From NCBI RefSeq assembly GCF_011758765.1, contig NZ_JAANOU010000001.1:4216001-4280000 (forward strand): DNA of 64,000 bases. The letters are read 5' to 3'. This DNA comes from Amycolatopsis viridis (GTDB lineage: Bacteria; Actinomycetota; Actinomycetes; Mycobacteriales; Pseudonocardiaceae). Both the position numbers and the translations under genes were made by a program. Under the pieces are notes generated by a model. It searched no databases, was not told the origin of the DNA, and saw only the letters and a list, made by a program, of their open reading frames with translations. Of this stretch, positions 8,294-18,833 are shown piece after piece; position 1 is the stretch's first letter; each line of letters begins with the position of its first letter.

Positions 8294-9474
8294 ACGCCGC
8301 ATTGCTGCAGCGGCTCCGGACGGAGCTGGACGATCGCCGGGCGAGGACCGGGTTGCGACGCGACCTGGTGGTCTCCGGTCCGCAGGGGCCGGTGCTCGGC
8401 GTGGACGGCGAGACGTTGGTGAACTTCGCCGCCAACGACTACCTCGGGCTCGCCGCGGACCCCGAGGTCCTCGACGCGGCCCAGCAGGCGCTGCGGGAGC
8501 TGGGACTCGGGGTCACCGCGGGACGGGTGCTGTGCGGCACGCGGGAGGTCCACGGCCGGCTCGAGGCCGCCATCGCCGAGCTGGTCGGCGCCGAAGACGC
8601 CGCGCTCCACGGTTCGTGCTTCGACGCGAACCTCGGCGTGTTCGACGCCCTGCTCGGCCCGGACGACGTCGTCTTCAGCGACGCGCTCAACCACGCCAGC
8701 CTGATCGACGGCATCCGGCTGGCACCGGCCCGGCGGCGCGTGTTCCCGCACGCCGACCTCGACGAGCTCGAACGCGGCCTCGCCGGGGCCGCGGACGCGC
8801 GCCACCGGGTCGTCGTCACCGACGGCGTGTTCAGCATGGACGGCGACATCGCCCCGCTGCCAGGACTGTGCGAGCTGGCGCGGCGCTACGACGCGGTGCT
8901 CGTGGTCGACGACTCGCACGCCACGGGCGTGCTGGGCGCGACCGGCGCCGGCACCGCCGAGCACTTCGGGCTCGCCGGTCGCGTCGACGTGCTGACCGGG
9001 ACGCTGGGCAAGGCGCTGGGCGGCGGCGCCGGCGGTTTCGTCGCCGGTTCCCGTGCGGTCGTTTCGACGGTGCGCCAGGTGTCGCGTCCCTACGTCTTCA
9101 CCAACGCGATGGCTCCGGCACTGGCCGTCGCGGCGCTGACCGCGATCGGCATCGCGCGGCGGCGGCCCGATCTGCGGGAGCGGCTGGCCGCCAACACCGC
9201 GTGGCTGCGCGGGGCGTTGCGCGACCTCGGGTACGAGGTGCTGCCGGGCGAGCACCCGATCATCCCGGTCATGCTGCGGGGCGGCTCGCTGGCCCGTGAC
9301 GTGTCGGCGGCGCTGCGGCGCGACGGTGTCCTCGCCTTCGCGCTGGCCCACCCGGTCGTCCCGGCCGGTGCGGAACGGATCCGGGTGCAGGTCTCGGCGG
9401 CGCACACGCCGGCCCAGCTCGAACTCGCGGCCGCCGCCTTCGCCCGCGCACGTGCCGTCCTGGCGGCCGCATGA
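8290..9474 (+). CDS. kbl: alpha-oxoamine synthase, glycine C-acetyltransferase-like
   Basis: A 394-residue PLP enzyme whose length and motifs are closest to 2-amino-3-ketobutyrate CoA ligase (Kbl). It has [10 protein letters not shown] near residue 45, [11 protein letters not shown] near 82, [15 protein letters not shown] near 130, VVDDSHATG near 206 and the PLP lysine Lys241 in [15 protein letters not shown]. Kbl cleaves 2-amino-3-ketobutyrate with CoA to glycine and acetyl-CoA, or runs the reverse condensation. It starts at GTG 8290, overlapping the previous stop (GTGA), and the SDR follows with an ATGA overlap. Possible pairing: the SDR oxidises a 3-hydroxy amino acid and this enzyme performs thiolysis. 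BioF-type activity is less likely because no biotin genes are near. Confidence 0.75.
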   Translation: MNAALLQRLRTELDDRRARTGLRRDLVVSGPQGPVLGVDGETLVNFAANDYLGLAADPEVLDAAQQALRELGLGVTAGRVLCGTREVHGRLEAAIAELVGAEDAALHGSCFDANLGVFDALLGPDDVVFSDALNHASLIDGIRLAPARRRVFPHADLDELERGLAGAADARHRVVVTDGVFSMDGDIAPLPGLCELARRYDAVLVVDDSHATGVLGATGAGTAEHFGLAGRVDVLTGTLGKALGGGAGGFVAGSRAVVSTVRQVSRPYVFTNAMAPALAVAALTAIGIARRRPDLRERLAANTAWLRGALRDLGYEVLPGEHPIIPVMLRGGSLARDVSAALRRDGVLAFALAHPVVPAGAERIRVQVSAAHTPAQLELAAAAFARARAVLAAA

Positions 9475-10265
9475 GCACCGCACCGGGGCTCGGCGCCCCC
9501 ACCAGCGCCGACAGCAGCGAACTCGCCGGCCGGGTCGCGGTCGTCACCGGCGGCGCGAGCGGCATGGGACTGGCCACCGCGCACGCCCTCGCCCGCCGCG
9601 GAGCGACCGTCGCCGTGTTCGACCTCGCCGCACCCGGCCGCGCCGACCTGGCGGCGACGCTGGAGGTGACGGCCGACCGGGTCTGCTCGACCGCCGTGGA
9701 CATCACCGACGCCGACGCGGTCCGCCACGCGTTCGACGCGCTGCTGGCCGGCTACTCGCGGCTCGACATCCTCGTCAACGCCGCGGGGGTCGCGCCGCCG
9801 ACCCCGTTCGACGACATCACCGAGAACGAGTGGAACCGGGTGCTCGCGGTGAACGTGCACGGCACGTTCCTGTGCTGCCGGCAAGCGCTGCCGGCGATGC
9901 GCGCCGGCCGGTGGGGGCGGATCGTCAACTTCTCCTCCACCGCGGGCAAGACGATCAGCACCGCGGGCGGCGCGCACTACACCACGGCCAAGCACGGGGT
10001 CCTCGGCCTGACCCGGCACCTGGCGAAGACCTGCGGACCCGACGGCGTCACCGTGAACGCCGTCTGCCCCGGCCTCATCGACACGCCGATGGCCCGCGGC
10101 CTGCTGCCCGACGAGACGCTGGAGCGCGTCACCCGGTCGTTCCCGGTGCCCCGCGTCGGGCAGGCGTGGGAAGTCGCGGAACTCGTGGCGTTCCTCGCCT
10201 CCGACCGGGCGGCCTACATCACCGGCGCGGCCGTGGACATCAACGGCGGCGACCTCATCATCTGA
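9471..10265 (+). CDS. short-chain dehydrogenase/reductase
   Basis: A 264-residue classical SDR that carries out NAD(P)-dependent oxidation or reduction of an alcohol or ketone. The cofactor motif TGGASGMG spans residues 26-33, NAAG is near 103, and the catalytic Ser156, Tyr170 and Lys174 (YTTAK) are present. The C-terminal INGGDLII ending is normal for the family. Its ATG overlaps the kbl stop. A stretch of 50 nt separates it from mmsA. Acidic Asp in VAVFDLA after strand 2 suggests NAD preference. The substrate is unknown; by context it may convert a hydroxy acid or amino alcohol into the substrate of the Kbl-like enzyme or of MmsA. Confidence 0.85.
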   Translation: MSTAPGLGAPTSADSSELAGRVAVVTGGASGMGLATAHALARRGATVAVFDLAAPGRADLAATLEVTADRVCSTAVDITDADAVRHAFDALLAGYSRLDILVNAAGVAPPTPFDDITENEWNRVLAVNVHGTFLCCRQALPAMRAGRWGRIVNFSSTAGKTISTAGGAHYTTAKHGVLGLTRHLAKTCGPDGVTVNAVCPGLIDTPMARGLLPDETLERVTRSFPVPRVGQAWEVAELVAFLASDRAAYITGAAVDINGGDLII

Positions 10266-10315
10266 CGCCGTCCGACGCGACCGCGCGCGGACGACCCCAC
10301 CAGAAAGCGAGCACC

Positions 10316-11812
<1,497 letters not shown>

Positions 11813-11823
11813 GCGGAGCCCGT

Positions 11824-11852
11824 CGCTCCCGCCGGCTAGGCCGGCGGGAGCG
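11824..11852. terminator. bidirectional terminator between mmsA and gntR
   Basis: A perfect 13-bp stem, CGCTCCCGCCGGC (11824-11836) with its complement (11840-11852), closes a 3-nt loop TAG. It sits between convergent genes, and the gntR stop codon lies at the stem/loop edge. There is no U-tract, as is common in GC-rich actinobacteria. Confidence 0.7.
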
Positions 11853-12609
11853 CGGGGGCCGGCATCTCGATGTGCGCCCTGCTCACGGAGGCGCTCCCGG
11901 CGAGGACCTGGATGACGTCGTGCCGCACACGCTCGCACCGGTTGCGCATCGCCGTCTCGGCGCCGTCCGCGTCGCGTTCCCGCAGCCGCTCGAAGATGGC
12001 TTTCAGCTCGCCGGGCGGGCTCGCGGCGCCGGGCGCGATCAACGCCGCCATCCGCAGGACCCGTTCCAGCTCGTCGACCACGTCGACGATCGCCTTGGCG
12101 AGGCGGTTGTTGCCGGCACTGTTGGCGATGACGGCCTCGAACTCGACCGCGGCCCGCAGCGCCTCCTCCTGTTCCACCTCACCCGCCGCGAGTGCGAAGT
12201 GGACTTCGGACAGCGCTTCCAGCCGCGCGAGCGCCGGCGCGGGCACCCCGCGGCGCGCGGCCTGGGCGGCGGCCTCGCCGGACAGCAGTGTCCGCAAGGC
12301 GCAGAGGTCGTCGGTGTCCTGGAGCGTGATCGGGCTGACGACGTACCCCGCGCGCGGCAGCGCCGTCACCAGCCCGTCGCGCCGCAGCCGCGCGAGCGCC
12401 TCGCGCACCGGCGTCTTGCTGATGCCCCACTGCTGCGCCAGCGAGGCCTCGGTGAAGCTGCTGCCGGGCGGCAGCGTGAGGTCGATGATCTGGCGCCTGA
12501 TCGCCCGGTACGCCTGGCTGGTGCGATCGAGTCCGGCGTCCGCCCTGCCGACCAGCAGCAGAGCGGGGATGTGGGGCGTTCCCGTGATCACGGAATGGAT
12601 GTCAGCCAC
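11836..12609 (-). CDS. GntR-family regulator with FCD effector domain
   Basis: A 257-residue regulator with an N-terminal winged helix (about residues 30-95, including FTEASLAQQWGISKTPVREALARL) and a C-terminal helical FCD ligand domain (about 105-235). FCD regulators usually bind an organic acid and release repression of an adjacent catabolic operon. The gene is convergent with the hyuA-mmsA operon and divergent from the aminotransferase. Its GTG start at 12609 is only 6 nt after a TACACT -10 element, so the message is probably leaderless. The motif TGATATCTCA beside its own promoter and at hyuA suggests it controls both. Confidence 0.88.
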   Translation of the reverse strand: MADIHSVITGTPHIPALLLVGRADAGLDRTSQAYRAIRRQIIDLTLPPGSSFTEASLAQQWGISKTPVREALARLRRDGLVTALPRAGYVVSPITLQDTDDLCALRTLLSGEAAAQAARRGVPAPALARLEALSEVHFALAAGEVEQEEALRAAVEFEAVIANSAGNNRLAKAIVDVVDELERVLRMAALIAPGAASPPGELKAIFERLRERDADGAETAMRNRCERVRHDVIQVLAGSASVSRAHIEMPAPALPPA

Positions 12610-12615
12610 CCGGTC

Positions 12616-12685
12616 AGTGTATCACCAGCTCAAAGCAAGATATTTCCCCTTAATTTTGATATCTCACGATGGTAGGGTGATCCCA
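12616..12685. promoter_or_regulatory. divergent gntR / aminotransferase promoter region
   Basis: On the minus strand TACACT (12621-12616) precedes the gntR GTG by 6 nt. On the plus strand TAGGGT (12673-12678) precedes the aminotransferase ATG at 12685 by 6 nt. Both transcripts would be leaderless. The operator-like TGATATCTCA is at 12657-12666 and a related GATATT at 12639-12644; the stretch is unusually AT-rich for this genome. Confidence 0.55.
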
Positions 12686-13869
12686 TGCTGCGTTCCGCCT
12701 CGGAGTCCTGGTCCCTCCCCGCCGCGACGCTTCTCCCCACGATGGGGGCGATGGCCACGCGCGACCGGGCAGCCCGTGCCGCGCGCGACGGGGTGGCGGT
12801 CCTCCCGCTCGTGGGCGCCCCGGTCCTGCCGATGCCGGAGCACGTGCGGCAAGCGGTCCGGCAGGCGATGGACCAGCCCGACCCGCGCGACACCCGCGGC
12901 CTGCCCGAGCTCCGCGCCGCGATCGCCGCCGAACTCGCGCGCGAGCACGGTCTGCACGTCGATCCCGAGCGCCGCCTGCTGATCACGCACGGGGCGATGC
13001 AGGGCCTGTCCCTCGTGCTGCGCACGGTGCTCGCCCCGGGCGAGGAGGTGATCGTGCCGACCCCCACCTTCTTCTTCGACGGCCCGATCCGTGAGGCCGG
13101 TGCGACCGCCGTGCACGTCCCCGCGCACGAGCGCGACGGCTGGGCGCTCGACCTCGAAGCGCTGGAAGCCGCCGTGACACCCCGCAGCCGCGTTCTGCTG
13201 CTGTGCAACCCGAACAACCCGACGGGCTACCTCCCCGATGCCACCACCGTCGCGGCGGTCGCCGACCTCGCCGCCCGCCACGGGCTCCTCGTCGTCTCCG
13301 ACGACTCGTGGCAGCACTTCACCTTCGACGGCCGCCGCTACCAGCCGGTCGAGGCGTTCGCCGCCCGCTGGCCGCACCTGGTCACCGTCACCAGCTTCAG
13401 CAAGTACTACGCGCTCGCGAGCTGGCGGGTCGGCTACGTCCTGGCGCCACCGCCGGTCATCGAGGCGATCGAGCGCCGGTTCCAGTGGGAGGCGGTCTGT
13501 TGCGGCGCGGTCCCGCAGCACGCCGCGATCGCCACCCTCACCGGACCGCGCGACTGGCTCGACCAGGCGCTGTCCACCTACCAGGCCAAGCGCGACCGCG
13601 TGTGCGACGGCATCGCCGCGAGCGGCCTCCCCGAACCCGTGCGGCCGGCGGCGGGCGCGTTCCTCCTCGTCGACTGCGCGAGCCTCGGTGACACCCCGGA
13701 CGACATCGACCGCGTGCTCCTGCGGCACGGCATCACGAGCATCCGCGGCGGCGACCTGCAGGCGCCCGGCACGCACGTCCGCCTCACGTTCGGCTCGCCG
13801 GAGCCCGTGCTCGACGAGCTGGTCCGCCGCCTCGCCGCGGCGCGCCGCGACGCCGGCCGTCGCCGGTGA
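12685..13869 (+). CDS. class I/II PLP-dependent aminotransferase
   Basis: A 394-residue fold-type I aminotransferase moving an amino group from an amino acid to a 2-oxo acid. The substrate-side motif LLCNPNNPTGYLP near residue 173 and the PLP lysine Lys240 in SFSKYYALASWRVGY are clear, and the C-terminal region contains the expected Arg in GTHVRLTFG. ATG 12685 is chosen because a -10 element ends 6 nt upstream (leaderless). It is divergent from gntR and probably under the same control as hyuA, so it may supply the keto or semialdehyde intermediate for MmsA. Exact substrate is not readable. Confidence 0.85.
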   Translation: MLRSASESWSLPAATLLPTMGAMATRDRAARAARDGVAVLPLVGAPVLPMPEHVRQAVRQAMDQPDPRDTRGLPELRAAIAAELAREHGLHVDPERRLLITHGAMQGLSLVLRTVLAPGEEVIVPTPTFFFDGPIREAGATAVHVPAHERDGWALDLEALEAAVTPRSRVLLLCNPNNPTGYLPDATTVAAVADLAARHGLLVVSDDSWQHFTFDGRRYQPVEAFAARWPHLVTVTSFSKYYALASWRVGYVLAPPPVIEAIERRFQWEAVCCGAVPQHAAIATLTGPRDWLDQALSTYQAKRDRVCDGIAASGLPEPVRPAAGAFLLVDCASLGDTPDDIDRVLLRHGITSIRGGDLQAPGTHVRLTFGSPEPVLDELVRRLAAARRDAGRRR

Positions 13870-13873
13870 CCCG

Positions 13874-13891
13874 CCGCGCGGGCACGCGCGG
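13874..13891. terminator. weak hairpin between convergent genes
   Basis: CCGCGCG and CGCGCGG form a 7-bp stem around GGCA in the 40-nt gap between the convergent aminotransferase and iorAB stops. A termination role is only inferred from position. Confidence 0.35.
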
Positions 13892-13909
13892 CCGGCCCGG
13901 CGGATCGCG

Positions 13910-16900
13910 TCAGGCGCTGGGTTGCCGAATGCGGCCGGTCCCCGTCCGGGTGAGCGGCGCGGTGAGCTCGGCCTGCCGCCGCCGGTAGCCCGCGACGGCG
14001 GCGAGCTTGATGTCCTCGTAGCCGCGCACCATGTCGGGCAGCCCGGCGAGTTCGAGCAACGCCGCCTCGTCCATCCCGTCCGCCAGCGCGCTCGTGATCG
14101 CCTCGCGGTACTCGCCGATCAACTGCCGCTCGACGCGCCGCACCCCGGCGTAGCCGAAGACGTCCCAGCGGGTGCCCCGCAGTCGTCGCCCCGCCCGAAG
14201 CAGCCGCAGCGCGGGCCGGGCCCACCGGCCGAGCGCGATCTTGCGGTCGAGGCCGAGCGCGCGCAGCACGGGCGGGTGCAACTGGTGGGCGTAACGCGCG
14301 CCGGCACCGAACTGGGCCTCGATGTCCGCCTGGAGCGCGGGGTCGAGGGACAGCCGGGCGACCTCGTACTCGTCCTTGTAGGCCATCAGCTTGTACAGGT
14401 TGCGGGCGACGGCCTGGGTGACCGGACCGTCCCCGGCCCGCGCCCGCACCTGCTCGACGAACTCGGCGTAGGTGCGTGCGTAGTCCTCGTCCTGGTAGGC
14501 GACGAGGTCGGGCACCCGCACGTCGAGCAGCCGCGCCAGCTCACCACCCTCGGTGCGCACCAGGGACCGCACCCGGCGGACCGCCTCCGGATCGGTGACG
14601 GGTCCGGGCGCCGGGCGGGGCGGGGCGAGCTCGGCGGCCAGTGCGTCCGGATCGGCGACGAGCTGGCGGCCCCGGCGGAACGCCTGCAGGTTCGCCGGCA
14701 CGGCGGTGCCGTTGACCTCGATGGCCCGCTCGATCGCAGTCGCGCTCACGTTCAGCGCGCCGGTCTGGCAGGCGGCGCCGAGCTGGAGGATGTTGGCGAA
14801 CTGGTCGTCGCCGAACAGCGCCTCGGCCGCGGCCCGCGCGTCCAGGTAGTGGCCGCGGGCGGTCGCACCGTCCAGGACGGACCGGATGCTCGTCTCGTCG
14901 GGGAAGGACACGGCGGTGTCGACGATCATCCGGCCGGTGGGAACCTCCGAAGTGGACACCACGGCGACCGTGCGGTCCGCGTCGGCCACGCCCAGGTGCA
15001 CCGGATCGGCCGCCACCAGCGGGTCGCAGGCCAGGTACAGATCGCACTCCCCCGCGGCGAGCTTGGCCGCCTGCTCCACCGGTGCACGGGTGATCTTGAC
15101 GTCGGAGACCACGGCGCCGCCCTTCTGGGCGAGCCCGATCTGGTCGAGGGTGCGCACGTGACGCCCGTCGAGCACGGCGGCGGTGGCGAGGATCTGCGCC
15201 ACGGTCACCACGCCGGTTCCGCCGATGCCGGTGATCCGCACGGCGACGTCCCCGGCCGCCACCGCCGGCTCCGGCAGCGCGGTCGCCGCCAGCGGCGGAA
15301 CGCCCTTGCGCTGCTTGGCTTTGCCGGGCACCACGGTGAGGAAGGACGGGCAGTCGCCCTTCAGGCACGAGTAGTCCACATTGCACGACGCCTGGTGGAT
15401 GCGGGTCTTGCGGCCGAACTCGGTCTCCACCGGCTGCACGGACAGGCAGTTGGACTTCACCCCGCAGTCGCCGCAGCCTTCGCAGACCCGTTCGTTGATG
15501 AACACCTTGGTGGCCGGGGTCTCCAGCTTGCCGCGCCGCCGCTTGCGGCGCTTCTCGGCGGCGCACTCCTGGTCGTGGATGATCACGGTGACCCCCGGGA
15601 CCGCGGCCAGCTCCTCCTGCACCCGCAGCAGGTCGTCGCGCGAGCGGACCGCGACGCCGCGGGGGAACCGCAGGCGGCGCAGCCGGCGCGGCTGGTCGGA
15701 GGTGACCACGACCTTGGCGGCTCCCTCGGTGAGCAGCAGCGCGGCGAGCTTGTCCACCCGGAGCGCACCGACGGCGTCCTGACCGCCGGTCATCGCCACC
15801 GCCGAGTTGTGCAGCAGCTTGTAGGTGATGTTCACGCCCGCCGCGACCGCGGCCCGCACGGCGAGGCTGCCGGAGTGGGTGAAGGTGCCGTCGCCGATGT
15901 TCTGCACCAGGTGCCGGGATTCGACGAACGGGGCCATCCCGATCCACTGGGCACCCTCGCCGCCCATCTGCGTGATGCCGATGACGTCCCCGACCTGATC
16001 GGGTTCCATGAACAACGCCATCGTGTGGCAGCCGATCCCGGCGCCCACCAGCGTGCCGTCGGCCACCTTGGTGGAGGAGTTGTGCGGGCAGCCCGAACAG
16101 AAGTAGGGCGTGCGGGCCAGCAGCGGCACCGCGATCCGTTCCCGGCGTCGCCGTCCCCGCCACGCCTGCACCGGTTCGAGGTCCCCGAGCCGCCCGGCAA
16201 GACCCCTGGCGATGACGTCCGGATCGAGCTCGCCCAGTTCGGTGAACAGCACCCGGCCGTCCGGGCCGGTCTTGCCGTGCACCCGCGGCGCGGCGGTGCG
16301 GCCGTAGAGGATTTCCTTCACCGCCGGTTCCACGAGCGCCCGCTTCTCCTCGACCACCACGATCTCGTCGAGCCCGTCGGCGAACTCGGTGACGATCGAC
16401 GGTTCGACGGGGTGGATCACGCCCAGTTTGAGGATGCGGATGCCGTAGCGGGCGAGCGCGGCCTCGTCGAGCCCGAGCGTCCGCAGCGCCTGCCGCAGGT
16501 CCAGGTAGGACTTTCCGGCGGTGATGATCCCGATCCGGTCGGCCGGGCCGGATTGCACGATCCGGTTGACCCCGCTGACCCGCAGGTACTCCAGCGCGAG
16601 CGGCATCCGCACCCGGTGCAGGCTGTGCTCCATGGCGACCAGCTCCGCGCCCACGAGGCGGCTGTTCGGCCGGTGGCCGTAGGCGCCTTCGGACAGCACC
16701 GGCGCGGCCCACGACGGCTCGACCACGGCGGTACCGGCCGCGTCGGCGACGTTGGCGACGATCTTCAGCGCCGTCCACAGCCCGCTCGCCCGCGACAGCT
16801 CCACCGCGTGCCGCCCGTGCTCCAGGATGTCCTGGGAGTCCGCCGGGAAGAACACCGGCATCGCCAGATCGGCCAGCGCGTGCTCCGAGGCGCACGGCAC

Positions 16901-17356
16901 GGTCGACGACTTGGCGTTCGGGTCGTCCCCGACCAGCGCGACCGCACCGCCGCGGGGATGCGTGCCGGTCAGGTTGGCGTGCCGCAGCGCGTCGGTGGCC
17001 CGGTCCAGGCCCGGCGCCTTGCCGTACCACCAGCCGGTGACCCCGTCCCCGCGCAACGAGCCCACGCCCGCGGCCAGCTGACTGCCCATCACCGAGGTCG
17101 CGGCGAGCTCCTCGTTCAGGCCCGGCCGGTGCACCACCGCGTGCTCGTCCAGCAGCGCCGCGCGCCGCGCCAGCTCGAGGTCGAACCCGCCCAGTGGCGA
17201 ACCCTCGTAACCGGACACGAAGGCGGCGGTGTCGCTGCCGCCGCGGCGGTCGTGCCGGACGCGGTCCAGCACCACGCGGACCAGGGCCTGCACACCCGTG
17301 AGGTAGACCGTTCCCGCTTCGCGCACGTACCGCTCGTCCAGGGTGAAAGTGGTCAT
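13910..17356 (-). CDS. indolepyruvate ferredoxin oxidoreductase, fused alpha and beta parts
   Basis: A 1148-residue single-chain 2-oxoacid:ferredoxin oxidoreductase that decarboxylates aryl or branched 2-oxo acids to acyl-CoA, passing electrons to ferredoxin. An N-terminal pyrimidine/TPP region is followed by YFCSGCPHNSSTKV near residue 417, a [4Fe-4S] segment FINERVCEGCGDCGVKSNC near 620-640, further cysteines near 655-670, and the gamma-type domain beginning VRITGIGGTGVVTVAQI near 715. ATG 17356 is chosen for its AGGAAGGG site 6 nt upstream; an ATG at 17377 lacks one. It is divergent from an Lrp/AsnC gene, as expected for amino acid-responsive control. Its normal role would be degradation of aromatic or branched amino acids after transamination. 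Confidence 0.9.
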   Translation of the reverse strand: MTTFTLDERYVREAGTVYLTGVQALVRVVLDRVRHDRRGGSDTAAFVSGYEGSPLGGFDLELARRAALLDEHAVVHRPGLNEELAATSVMGSQLAAGVGSLRGDGVTGWWYGKAPGLDRATDALRHANLTGTHPRGGAVALVGDDPNAKSSTVPCASEHALADLAMPVFFPADSQDILEHGRHAVELSRASGLWTALKIVANVADAAGTAVVEPSWAAPVLSEGAYGHRPNSRLVGAELVAMEHSLHRVRMPLALEYLRVSGVNRIVQSGPADRIGIITAGKSYLDLRQALRTLGLDEAALARYGIRILKLGVIHPVEPSIVTEFADGLDEIVVVEEKRALVEPAVKEILYGRTAAPRVHGKTGPDGRVLFTELGELDPDVIARGLAGRLGDLEPVQAWRGRRRRERIAVPLLARTPYFCSGCPHNSSTKVADGTLVGAGIGCHTMALFMEPDQVGDVIGITQMGGEGAQWIGMAPFVESRHLVQNIGDGTFTHSGSLAVRAAVAAGVNITYKLLHNSAVAMTGGQDAVGALRVDKLAALLLTEGAAKVVVTSDQPRRLRRLRFPRGVAVRSRDDLLRVQEELAAVPGVTVIIHDQECAAEKRRKRRRGKLETPATKVFINERVCEGCGDCGVKSNCLSVQPVETEFGRKTRIHQASCNVDYSCLKGDCPSFLTVVPGKAKQRKGVPPLAATALPEPAVAAGDVAVRITGIGGTGVVTVAQILATAAVLDGRHVRTLDQIGLAQKGGAVVSDVKITRAPVEQAAKLAAGECDLYLACDPLVAADPVHLGVADADRTVAVVSTSEVPTGRMIVDTAVSFPDETSIRSVLDGATARGHYLDARAAAEALFGDDQFANILQLGAACQTGALNVSATAIERAIEVNGTAVPANLQAFRRGRQLVADPDALAAELAPPRPAPGPVTDPEAVRRVRSLVRTEGGELARLLDVRVPDLVAYQDEDYARTYAEFVEQVRARAGDGPVTQAVARNLYKLMAYKDEYEVARLSLDPALQADIEAQFGAGARYAHQLHPPVLRALGLDRKIALGRWARPALRLLRAGRRLRGTRWDVFGYAGVRRVERQLIGEYREAITSALADGMDEAALLELAGLPDMVRGYEDIKLAAVAGYRRRQAELTAPLTRTGTGRIRQPSA

Positions 17357-17536
17357 CGTCGACCCTTCCTGCGTCACTGCATCACTGCGTCACTGCACCG
17401 CCTCGGTGAGACGTGGACCACTTCAACCGACGGCGGCGGGCGCACACAACAATGCCGGGACAACTGCCGCTGATTGCGCAAAGATCAGAAGCGGACAGCC
17501 GCTTTCCCTGAGATCTGTTGCGTAGGATCCGGTGCC
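17357..17536. promoter_or_regulatory. iorAB / lrp divergent regulatory region
   Basis: Just upstream of the oxidoreductase lie three and a half tandem copies of the 8-mer CTGCRTCA (17369-17397). Closer to lrp is TGATTGCGCAAAGATCA (17471-17487), which contains the palindrome TTGCGCAA and flanking TGAT/ATCA arms, a candidate Lrp/AsnC operator. A -10 element TAGGAT (17523-17528) stands 8 nt before the lrp ATG. All assignments are by inspection. Confidence 0.45.
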
Positions 17537-18007
17537 ATGACCGCGGAGCCGCTCGACGCGACCGACCACGAGATCCTGGCCCTGTTGCGCGAGGACGCGC
17601 GCCGGACGCTGTCCGACATCGCCGGCCGGGTCACCCTGTCCACCGCCGCGGTGAAACGGCGCATCGACCGGCTGCAGGAGGCCGGGATCATCACCGGGTT
17701 CACCGTGCAGATCGACCACGCCAAGCTCGGCTGGGGCGTCGAAGCGTTCGCGCAGTTGCGGTTCTTCGGCACCACCAACGTCGACGAGATCGTCCAGAGC
17801 ACCACCCGGATGCCCGAGGCGCAGGCGGTGTTCACCATCGCCGGCGACCCGGACGCCCTGGTCTGGTTGCGGGTGCGCGACCTGCAGCACCTGCAGCGCA
17901 CGGTCGACGAGCTCCGCCGCAGTCACCGGATCACCAACACGAAGACGCTGATCGTGCTCGACTCCTGGACGCGGGGTCAGCAATGGCCGTCCGCCGAGGC
18001 CCCCTGA
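17537..18007 (+). CDS. Lrp/AsnC-family transcriptional regulator
   Basis: A 156-residue regulator with an N-terminal helix-turn-helix (TDHEILALLREDARRTLSDI and on to about residue 60) and a C-terminal RAM ligand-binding domain (about 70-145). Such proteins bind amino acids and control their catabolism. ATG 17537 is chosen because a TAGGAT -10 lies 8 nt upstream and the homologous region begins here. It is divergent from the indolepyruvate oxidoreductase, which is its likely target. An IclR gene converges on it 10 nt downstream. Confidence 0.9.
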   Translation: MTAEPLDATDHEILALLREDARRTLSDIAGRVTLSTAAVKRRIDRLQEAGIITGFTVQIDHAKLGWGVEAFAQLRFFGTTNVDEIVQSTTRMPEAQAVFTIAGDPDALVWLRVRDLQHLQRTVDELRRSHRITNTKTLIVLDSWTRGQQWPSAEAP

Positions 18008-18017
18008 CCCCAGCCCG

Positions 18018-18680
18018 TCAAGCCGTGAGCAGGTGCTCGATCCGGCGCGCGGCGGCCATCACCTCGGCGGCCGCCAGGCCGGTGTCCAGGCCGTCGATGG
18101 CGACCACGCCGATGCTGCGCTCCAGGGTGCCCGCCCGGATCCCGGAGGCGAGACCGACCGCGCCGCGCTCCAGTTGTCCCCGGGTCAGGCTGTAGCCGTC
18201 CCGACGCGCCTGCCGCACCGCCTCCGGCTCACCGGGTACTTCCGGCCGCGCGGCCAGGATCGCGATCCCGGCCGCGCCCCGCGTCAGCGGGTGCCTGCTG
18301 CCGACCCGGTAGCCGACCGTCAGCACGGTGCCTTCGGGTTCGGCAACCATCGCCACCACGCACTCGTTGCCTTCCACCGCCGACAGGTAGGCCGTTGCGC
18401 TGGTGCGGTTGGCCAGGTCCTGCAGCAACGGCAGCACGTCCTGGTTGAAGTGCGGCTCGAACTTCGACGCGAGGTTCGCCAGCCCGGAGGCCAGCCGGAC
18501 CCGGCCGTCGCCGGTGCGCGCCACGAGCCGATGGCTCTCCAGGGTGGCCACGATGCGGTAGCAGATGGCCCGGTGCACGTCGAGTTCGCGCGCCAGGTCG
18601 GCGACCGAGATCCCGGCGGGCGATTCCGCGACCACTTCCAACGCCCGCAGACCGCGGTCGAGCGTCTGCAAGGTGCTCAT
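18018..18680 (-). CDS. IclR-family transcriptional regulator
   Basis: A 220-residue regulator with an N-terminal winged helix (residues 1-65; LQTLDRGLRALEVVAESPAG, then VADLARELDVHRAICYRI) and a C-terminal GAF-like effector domain. IclR members commonly sense aromatic or short organic acids. The ATG start has GGAGGAG a few bases upstream. It is divergent from the P450-transporter pair across a 153-nt region and is the obvious candidate for their control. The C-terminus is slightly short compared with 240-260-residue IclR proteins but ends normally. Confidence 0.88.
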   Translation of the reverse strand: MSTLQTLDRGLRALEVVAESPAGISVADLARELDVHRAICYRIVATLESHRLVARTGDGRVRLASGLANLASKFEPHFNQDVLPLLQDLANRTSATAYLSAVEGNECVVAMVAEPEGTVLTVGYRVGSRHPLTRGAAGIAILAARPEVPGEPEAVRQARRDGYSLTRGQLERGAVGLASGIRAGTLERSIGVVAIDGLDTGLAAAEVMAAARRIEHLLTA

Positions 18681-18732
18681 GCCGCTCCTCCGCCTCTCGA
18701 TCTCGGCCGGACCCCGACTCTACCGACGGGCC

Positions 18733-18802
18733 TTGACGGTCCCCGCTCCCCCACTTACGCTCACTCCGGTTCGCTCAACGCTACACATTGTGCGTTATCA
18801 GT
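18733..18802 (+). promoter_or_regulatory. P450 operon promoter and candidate IclR site
   Basis: TTGACG (18733-18738) and TACGCT (18756-18761) are spaced exactly 17 nt. Downstream of the expected start lies CACATTGTG (18784-18792), with complementary CACA/TGTG arms, inside an AT-richer stretch; it could be an IclR operator acting as a roadblock. Inference from position only. Confidence 0.5.
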
Positions 18803-18833
18803 AAAAGAGCCGGTCACCGGGAGGCAGAACAGC

